A DNA stretch of 8,305 nucleotides. Origin: an uncultured Actinomycetes bacterium. Lineage in GTDB: Bacteria > Actinomycetota > Thermoleophilia > Gaiellales > F1-60-MAGs149. The translations under genes were made by a program, and so were the position numbers. The notes under the pieces are model-generated. The model was not told where the DNA came from and searched no databases. It was given only the letters and a program-made list of their open reading frames with translations. Shown one piece after another: positions 3,863 to 8,305 of the stretch (position 1 is its first letter; every line of letters starts with the position of its first letter). Location: assembly GCA_903960645.1 (NCBI GenBank), contig CAJCBN010000208.1, forward strand, positions 1 through 8,305, in the 5' to 3' direction.

Positions 3863-6800
3863 ATGCGAACAGTCATACTCGCTGGTCTGCTGACGCTCCT
3901 CATGACGGTCGGCTCCGCGCAGGCCGCGACGCGCCTGGCGCACACGCCGGGGTTCAACGGCTCCGTGCACGCCATCAGCGAGCCCGACACGGCCGGCGTG
4001 CGTTACGTCGGTGGCGAGTTCACGATGGCCGATCCGTGGGACACCGGCGGCGGGGCCGCGCTCGGCACCGCGTCGGGGGCCGTGCGCCCGGCGTTCCCGA
4101 AGATCGGCTCGCCTGCTGACGATGAGGTAGTCAACGCTGTGGCGTCCGACGGCAGCGGTGGGTTCTATGTCGGCGGCCTATTCTCGTGCGTCGGCGGCGA
4201 TGGTGGTGCGGACGGCAATTGCACGGGCGCAGGCGAGGTCGCGGTCGACAACCTCGTGCATCTCAGGGCCGACGGCTCGATCGACGAGAGCTGGATGCCG
4301 CGGACGAACGACGCCGTGACCGCGCTCGCGGTTTTGGGATCAACGGTCTACATCGGTGGCGACTTCACCACCGTCGCAGGCAAGACGCGATCGCATCTCG
4401 CCGCGATCGACGCGAGCGGCGCCGCGACCGCCTGGAACCCCGGCGCATCCGCCGGAGCGCAGATCAAGGCACTCGCGATCCGCGACACGACGATCTACAT
4501 CGGCGGGTCGTTCTCGACGATCGCCGGGCAATCGCGCGACAACATCGCCGCCGTCGATACCGCCAACGACCTCGCGGCCTGGGCGCCGAATGCGAACGGC
4601 ACCGTCTACGCACTCGCGATTGCCGGGACGACCGTCTACGTCGGTGGTTCGTTCTCGACGATCGGCGCCGCCGCCCGCGACAACGTCGGCGCGATCGATG
4701 CGGCGGGAACCGCCACGTCGTGGGATCCGGGTGCCGACGCGGCCGTGCGGGCGCTCGCGGTCTCTGGATCGACGATCTACGCGGGCGGCTCATTCACGAC
4801 GCTGGGCGGTGCGGCACGCACCAGACTGGGCGCGGTCGCAACCGATGGCTCGGTCACGGCGTGGAATCCTGACGCGTACGACGTGACAATCCCGTCTGGT
4901 GGCGTCGATCAGAGTCAGATCTCCACGCTCGTCACCGTCGGGCCACTCGTCTACGCGGGCGGCAGGTTCAACAGGATCGGCGAGTCGGCGCGTATCGGCG
5001 TCGCCGCCATCGACGCCGCGGGTGCGGCGACGTCATGGGATGCGGGCGTCAGCGCGTCGAGCACCACCAACGTTCGCGCCATCGCGCTCGACGGTACGAC
5101 GGCGTACGTCGGCGGCACGTTTGCCACCGCCGGCGGCACGCCGCGCGCGCACCTGGCCGCGATCACCGCCGACGGCACGCTCACCTCGTGGAATCCCGGC
5201 GCCAACGACGCGGTTGAGGCGATCGTTCCGTCGGGCAACCGTGTCTACATCGGCGGTGAGTTCACGACCGTCGGCGGCCAACCGCGCACGCACCTCGCGG
5301 CCGTCGGCCTCGGCGGCGACGTCCTGCCATGGCGCGTCGACGCGACGGGCGTGCCGCAGCTCCAGTTGGGCAACTGGGTGCGCCCTGGCGTCCACGCGCT
5401 CGCGCTCTCCGCGTCCTCGCTCTTCATCGGCGGCGCCTTCACCACCGTCGCCGGGGAGGCACGGAGAGGCTCTGCGGCGATCAACATCAGTGGGGCATGC
5501 CTCGACACCTCCGCCGTCTCGTGTCTCCGAACGTGGAACCCATCCAACTTCGGCGAGGTGCAGGGACTCGAGCCGTACGGCGACGCGATGATCATCACGG
5601 GGGCATTCCTCGATCGCGACGGCAACTTTGCGACGTTCGGGCTGACCGCCGTGCAGACCAGCGACGCCTGCATGAACGCATACGACACCACTGCCGGGTG
5701 CGTGCTCGCGCTCCAGGGCAATGTCGGCCACGGAAACCCCGTGGAGTTCTACGACATGCGTGCGTCGCGTATTGTCAACGACGCGTTGATCGTCGGTGGG
5801 TATTTCACGACGCTGCCCGCCGGCTACGTGGGAGATCCGAAGACGCTGGCCGCGATCGCGCCGATTTCGACGTGCATCAACCAACCGCCCGATTGGCCGT
5901 GCGTTCACGAGGCAGGACGGACAAGTGCGAACTGGGCGCCGATCATGCCGCAGATCAACGCGATCGTGCGCGGCATGACCTCGATCGGGACCACGCTGTA
6001 CGCCGGCGGGGCCTTCAACTGCATCGGCGACTACGCTCAGTGCATGAGCGGGAATTCTCTGGGCGGACTCGCGGCAATTTCCGTCTCGACGACCTGCCTC
6101 AATGCCTACACCGACGCCGGCTGCGTGCAGCCCTGGGCGCCGGTACTCGGGTATACCGGTGGGGGTGGCGCGTGGGTGCTGCGAGCCGCCAGCGACGCCA
6201 TCTGGACCGGCGGCACGTTCTTCAGCGTCGACCAGACACCCCGCTCCAATTTCGCCATCATCGGCACGGACGGAAGGCTCGGTGTGGCGGCGCCGATCAC
6301 CCCGCCGACGCTTTCGGCGGTCAGCCCGGCCAGCGGTCCGAAAGAGGGCGGGACGGCCGTGACGCTCGCAGGGCACGGTCTCGGGCTGGCCTCCGCGGTG
6401 ACGATCGGCGGGCACGCCGCAACGTTCGCTGTCTTCGACGATGACACGATCACCGCGACCACGCCGGCGGGCGCCGTCGGCGCGGCCGACGTGGTCGTCA
6501 CGACGCCTTCGGGGAAGGTGACGATCACAGGCGGCTTCACCTACACAGGTGGCTTCACCCACACAGGCAAGGCGCCGTCGAAGCTCAACCTCCTGCGGGC
6601 GCCGACCGCCACCCGCACCACGATCTCCTACACCGTCTTCGCGCCCGGGCCGGGCACGATCCAGACGGTCGTGCGCTTGGTCGGGCGTGCTCGAGCAGGT
6701 CGCGTGGTGTGCCAGTCACACCTGAAGGTCAAGAAACAGGGCACGGTGCGCGTCTCGTGCAAGCTCACGAAAACAGCACGGCGACTTCGGTCGACGACCG

Positions 6801-6916
6801 GTCTTCGCCTCGCGCTGCGCTCGACGTTCACGCCGAAGTCCGGCGCCAAGCAGGTTGTGACGAAGCGCTTCGCGATCGGCCCGTCCAAGTACGCGCCGTC
6901 GCGCGTCACGGGTTGA
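3863..6916 (+). CDS. Secreted beta-propeller-like repeat protein with TIG domain (1017 aa)
   Basis: A signal peptide (Arg2, hydrophobic 4-16, cleavage probably after Ala-Gln-Ala at 19-21) exports the protein. Then come 14 modules of about 47-50 residues, each marked by a (V/I)Y(V/I/A)GGxF(T/S)T motif followed by ...R..LAAID..G....WNPGA and a V.ALA strand. They resemble delta-60/DUF5122-type beta-propeller repeats; fourteen would suit one or two propellers. Modules from about 540 onward are less regular and carry paired cysteines (546/554, 603/613, 671/680, 720/727, 745/754) that probably form disulfide loops. A TIG/IPT immunoglobulin-like domain at about 812-890 (PTLSAVSPASGPKEGGTAVT, TITATTPAG) and a Lys/Arg/Thr-rich domain at about 905-1017 follow. 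There is no LPXTG anchor or C-terminal membrane helix, so it is probably released or held by its basic tail. The binding partner is unknown; no catalytic motif is seen. Confidence 0.88.
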   Translation: MRTVILAGLLTLLMTVGSAQAATRLAHTPGFNGSVHAISEPDTAGVRYVGGEFTMADPWDTGGGAALGTASGAVRPAFPKIGSPADDEVVNAVASDGSGGFYVGGLFSCVGGDGGADGNCTGAGEVAVDNLVHLRADGSIDESWMPRTNDAVTALAVLGSTVYIGGDFTTVAGKTRSHLAAIDASGAATAWNPGASAGAQIKALAIRDTTIYIGGSFSTIAGQSRDNIAAVDTANDLAAWAPNANGTVYALAIAGTTVYVGGSFSTIGAAARDNVGAIDAAGTATSWDPGADAAVRALAVSGSTIYAGGSFTTLGGAARTRLGAVATDGSVTAWNPDAYDVTIPSGGVDQSQISTLVTVGPLVYAGGRFNRIGESARIGVAAIDAAGAATSWDAGVSASSTTNVRAIALDGTTAYVGGTFATAGGTPRAHLAAITADGTLTSWNPGANDAVEAIVPSGNRVYIGGEFTTVGGQPRTHLAAVGLGGDVLPWRVDATGVPQLQLGNWVRPGVHALALSASSLFIGGAFTTVAGEARRGSAAINISGACLDTSAVSCLRTWNPSNFGEVQGLEPYGDAMIITGAFLDRDGNFATFGLTAVQTSDACMNAYDTTAGCVLALQGNVGHGNPVEFYDMRASRIVNDALIVGGYFTTLPAGYVGDPKTLAAIAPISTCINQPPDWPCVHEAGRTSANWAPIMPQINAIVRGMTSIGTTLYAGGAFNCIGDYAQCMSGNSLGGLAAISVSTTCLNAYTDAGCVQPWAPVLGYTGGGGAWVLRAASDAIWTGGTFFSVDQTPRSNFAIIGTDGRLGVAAPITPPTLSAVSPASGPKEGGTAVTLAGHGLGLASAVTIGGHAATFAVFDDDTITATTPAGAVGAADVVVTTPSGKVTITGGFTYTGGFTHTGKAPSKLNLLRAPTATRTTISYTVFAPGPGTIQTVVRLVGRARAGRVVCQSHLKVKKQGTVRVSCKLTKTARRLRSTTGLRLALRSTFTPKSGAKQVVTKRFAIGPSKYAPSRVTG
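4306..5480 (+). repeat. Regular GGxF coding repeats within the secreted protein
   Basis: The most regular modules of the large protein lie here, with a period near 141-147 bases and recurring TCTACxTCGGxGGxTCGTTC-type stretches. The DNA copies are clearly diverged, so they are old protein repeats rather than recent tandem amplification. Confidence 0.75.
6527..6562 (+). repeat. Two tandem 18-base units in the TIG/C-terminal linker
   Basis: ACAGGYGGCTTCACCYAC occurs twice in tandem (6527-6544 and 6545-6562) and a third partial unit ACAGG follows. It encodes TGGFTY-TGGFTH-TG, a small in-frame expansion at the end of the TIG domain. Confidence 0.7.
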
Positions 6917-7114
6917 GGTCACGCGTCGCGCTGCTGCCGCTCGGTGGCTTCCTCCGTTCGGCATAAATCGTTACGCGACCACGTCGTATGCGCCGGGGAT
7001 CGCGTGACGCGGTAGGTGCGCCACGTGCGTCGACGTCTGCAAGGTGCGCGCATGGTTGCGTCAGTGGCTCCACTGCGGCGCATGCGCATCGCCCGACAGA
7101 TCGGTGCCCGCCGG

Positions 7115-7126
7115 TAGCGTCGAGAC
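7115..7126 (+). promoter_or_regulatory. Leaderless-type -10 element before PIN gene 2
   Basis: TAGCGT at 7115-7120 is followed by six bases and then ATG at 7127, the same as for PIN gene 1. The rest of the 210-base gap after the secreted protein (6917-7114) shows no gene or terminator that I can support. Confidence 0.6.
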
Positions 7127-7609
7127 ATGGACGTGCCGCCCTTTGTCGTCGTGGATACCAGTGCCGCGGTGGAGGTGCTGATCAGTGACGCGGAGTATCA
7201 CCATGCCTACGTCGACCTGTTTGAGCGCGTGTGCCGGAACGGATCGGCGATCGCCTACTGCGATCTCCTCGAAGCGGAACTTGCAGAGGCTGCGTTCACC
7301 TGGGACGTCAAGCGCGCGGACCCCAAGGGATGGCGGGCTGCTCGTCGCGATCGCCCCGCGTCAGCACGCGCGCGAGAGCACGAGGTCCTGTCGGCTTGGC
7401 GCGATGTAAGTGATTCTGAGCACGCGCTCCAGGTTCGCATGACGGCAGTCGTGGACGATGCCGTCGAGCTCATGTCCACGACAGGACTCGCTTCGTATGA
7501 CGCGATTCACCTCGCAGTTGCGCTCGCTCTCAACGCCCCACTGATGGCGCACGATCGTCGCCTGCTGCTCGAGGCCTCGCAGTTCGGGGAGGTCCTTACG
7601 TGTCGTTGA
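7127..7609 (+). CDS. PIN-domain protein, copy 2 (160 aa)
   Basis: This is a paralog of the protein at 612-1103, sharing VVVDTSAA (Asp10), the distinctive LLExELxEAAFTWDV block at about 47-61, WRxARRD at about 69-75, TGLxSxDAxHLA with Asp125, and HDR with Asp143. The acidic residues expected for a VapC-like Mg-dependent ribonuclease are present, so it should be catalytically competent. Apart from these blocks the two copies differ a good deal, so this is an old duplication. The ATG at 7127 is supported by the leaderless -10 and by the VVVDTSA strand starting right after it. An RKSDY gene follows 55 bases downstream on the same strand. The toxin role is inferred from the domain and from this pairing; no VapB-like gene is adjacent. 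Confidence 0.88.
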   Translation: MDVPPFVVVDTSAAVEVLISDAEYHHAYVDLFERVCRNGSAIAYCDLLEAELAEAAFTWDVKRADPKGWRAARRDRPASARAREHEVLSAWRDVSDSEHALQVRMTAVVDDAVELMSTTGLASYDAIHLAVALALNAPLMAHDRRLLLEASQFGEVLTCR

Positions 7610-7631
7610 GCTGGTGCGAAATTGCGGAAAG

Positions 7632-7645
7632 CACACTGTCGTGTG
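7632..7645. promoter_or_regulatory. Short inverted repeat upstream of the fourth RKSDY gene
   Basis: CACAC-TGTC-GTGTG forms a perfect five-base inverted repeat just upstream of the -10 at 7653. It could be an operator half-site pair, for example for autoregulation, but no matching site is seen before the other RKSDY genes. Confidence 0.25.
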
Positions 7646-7652
7646 ATCGGAG

Positions 7653-7664
7653 TACGCTCTGAGC
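7653..7664 (+). promoter_or_regulatory. Leaderless-type -10 element before the fourth RKSDY gene
   Basis: TACGCT at 7653-7658 is followed by six bases and then GTG at 7665. It is the same hexamer and distance as for RKSDY copy 1. It supports GTG as the true start and suggests that the gene is not solely dependent on read-through from the PIN gene. Confidence 0.6.
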
Positions 7665-7889
7665 GTGGACAATGCCGATACGCCGAAGCGCCCGTTACCG
7701 GAGGGATTTCACCGATTCTCGGTAGCCGAGATCGAGGCCATGCGCCGCCACGGACCACGGCGCACCGTCGACGAGACCGTGCGCCACATCCGCTCGATCG
7801 CCGGCTCGATCACCATCGGCCGCCCGCCGCGCAAGTCGGACTACCGCGCGCGCTGGCGGTACAACACCGAGGAGTTCGACGAGGTCTGA
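7665..7889 (+). CDS. Small RKSDY-family protein, copy 4 (74 aa)
   Basis: This is the shortest member, starting at GTG. It has RPLPEG at about 9-14 (the family LPEG motif), the helix VDETVRHIRSIAG, the strand SITIG, then RPPRKSDYRARWRYN and the acidic end TEEFDEV. The C-terminal half is almost the same as in copy 3, while the N-terminal halves differ strongly. The conserved half is therefore probably the common functional part and the N-terminus the specific part. It sits 55 bases after PIN gene 2. Downstream, the minus-strand 61-aa gene converges on it with only 17 bases between the stops. A toxin-neutralising role is inferred from position, not shown. Confidence 0.82.
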   Translation: MDNADTPKRPLPEGFHRFSVAEIEAMRRHGPRRTVDETVRHIRSIAGSITIGRPPRKSDYRARWRYNTEEFDEV

Positions 7890-7942
7890 GCCGGGCGGGG
7901 TGGAGCTCAGTGTGGCTTGAAGGTCTCCGCAACCATGTCGCA
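7801..7942. repeat. Duplicated RKSDY 3' end and downstream segment, copy B
   Basis: This is the counterpart of 3691-3832, aligned without gaps at a constant offset of 4110 bases. Its last part is the coding 3' end of the complete minus-strand 61-aa gene. Confidence 0.75.
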
Positions 7943-8092
7943 CGCGCCCGGGATCGTGTCCTGGCCGTCCGCATTCCACTGACTGTAGTTCCTAAGCAGG
8001 TTGTTGAATGCGTACGTCAAGCGGGCCGACTGGCCTAGCGGCGGCTCGTTCACACTCGACTCGTAACGGTAGTAGTGCGCGTCGTTGAGCAT
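7907..8092 (-). CDS. Hypothetical small protein (61 aa)
   Basis: I do not recognise this protein. It is polar, with no membrane segment, and has two tyrosine pairs near the start (MLNDAHYYRYESS), a Ser/Arg/Asn-rich middle (LTYAFNNLLRNYSQWNADGQ) and a single cysteine near the end (ACDMVAETFKPH). Its start codons match those of the membrane protein at 2991 (MLHDALYY), and its 3' end matches the remnant at 3797-3859. These two matches at other loci, at both ends, support a real gene family. The ATG at 8092 has no clear Shine-Dalgarno. It is divergent from the MWLMTTRGFY copy at 8186 and convergent with RKSDY copy 4. Confidence 0.6.
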   Translation of the reverse strand: MLNDAHYYRYESSVNEPPLGQSARLTYAFNNLLRNYSQWNADGQDTIPGACDMVAETFKPH

Positions 8093-8185
8093 GCTTGGAG
8101 GTCGCGGCGAGTGTGATCATGCTTCCGCGGGTAAGGCGCGGTGCGTGCGGCGCGACCTAGCGGCACACGACAGAAGGAGACCGGC
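8093..8185. promoter_or_regulatory. Conserved bidirectional intergenic region, copy B
   Basis: It is the same length as 2992-3084. Conserved blocks include GGAGGTCGC, ATCATGCTT, GGTAAGGCGCGG and GGCACACGAC. AGAAGGAGA at 8172-8180 is the ribosome binding site for ATG 8186. The exact promoters are not resolved. Confidence 0.5.
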
Positions 8186-8305
8186 ATGTGGCTGATGACG
8201 ACACGGGGGTTCTACTCGGTGGTGGAGCATCGCGACGATGCCGACCGCCTGCTCGTGCGGGCGCGGACCCGCGAGGACATCGAGGCGCTGGCCGGGCTCG
8301 TGGCC
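8186..8305 (+). CDS. MWLMTTRGFY protein, copy B, partial (first 40 codons)
   Basis: The first 40 codons encode the same protein as the copy at 3085, with one difference (Asp for Glu at position 20). The two DNA copies differ at nine positions, all at third codon positions, eight of them silent, which is a pattern of purifying selection. The gene runs off the right edge, so its completeness is unknown. The Shine-Dalgarno AGAAGGAGA precedes it at normal distance. By analogy with copy A, an RKSDY-family gene may follow outside the window. Confidence 0.87.
   Translation, partial: MWLMTTRGFYSVVEHRDDADRLLVRARTREDIEALAGLVA

Larger units (their letters stand above)
8069..8305. repeat. Duplicated divergent-gene cassette, copy B (cut by edge)
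   Basis: This is the gap-free counterpart of 2968-3204. Similarity is still full at the last base of the window, so the duplication continues to the right. On the left it ends after codon 8 of the 61-aa gene. Confidence 0.85.

Noticed and set aside
5033..6562. A 509-codon open frame on the minus strand inside the secreted-protein gene
   Set aside because: It is antisense to a convincing gene with signal peptide, repeats and TIG domain. Its translation is Arg/Gly/Asp-rich and of low quality, as expected from the reverse complement of GC-rich coding DNA.
1..8305. CRISPR array, tRNA or rRNA genes, transposase or integrase
   Set aside because: No regularly spaced identical short repeats, no cloverleaf or ribosomal sequence, and no recombinase motifs were seen on either strand; the duplicated blocks carry no visible terminal inverted repeats.

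Overview
The window is very GC-rich, with strong G/C bias at third codon positions. Several genes have a start codon exactly six bases after a TANNNT hexamer, with no Shine-Dalgarno (leaderless style). Together with a large secreted repeat protein ending in an Ig-like domain and a basic, Thr/Arg/Lys-rich tail, this suggests a high-GC actinobacterium, possibly of the Thermoleophilia/Solirubrobacterales type. The phylum is fairly likely; the order is a guess. No rRNA, tRNA, transposase, integrase or CRISPR array is visible.

Layout. Left (1-1432): a possible minus-strand gene end at the edge, then three plus-strand genes: a small protein (here called the RKSDY family after its C-terminal motif), a PIN-domain protein and a second RKSDY protein. 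Middle (1460-2991): a minus-strand three-gene cluster read from 2991 down to 1460, made of a 70-residue membrane protein, a lone ArdC-type zinc metallopeptidase domain and an unrecognised 180-residue protein. Across a 93-base intergenic region (2992-3084) lies a divergent gene for a small conserved protein starting MWLMTTRGFY, followed by a third RKSDY protein (3513-3779). Then comes a 1017-residue secreted protein (3863-6916) with 14 GGxF repeat modules, a TIG/IPT domain and a basic C-terminal domain. Right (7127-8305): a second PIN paralog, a fourth RKSDY protein, a 61-residue minus-strand gene, and the start of a second MWLMTTRGFY gene cut by the window edge.

The window is an accessory-type region built from shuffled duplicates: four RKSDY genes, two PIN genes, two MWLMTTRGFY genes, two copies of the divergent intergenic region and two copies of an RKSDY 3' end. 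Three of the four RKSDY genes lie beside a PIN gene (55, 77 and 173 bases away), which makes an RKSDY/PIN toxin-antitoxin-like system the most interesting hypothesis. No function is shown by the sequence alone. The ArdC-type protein points to mobile-element or anti-restriction ancestry for the middle cluster.
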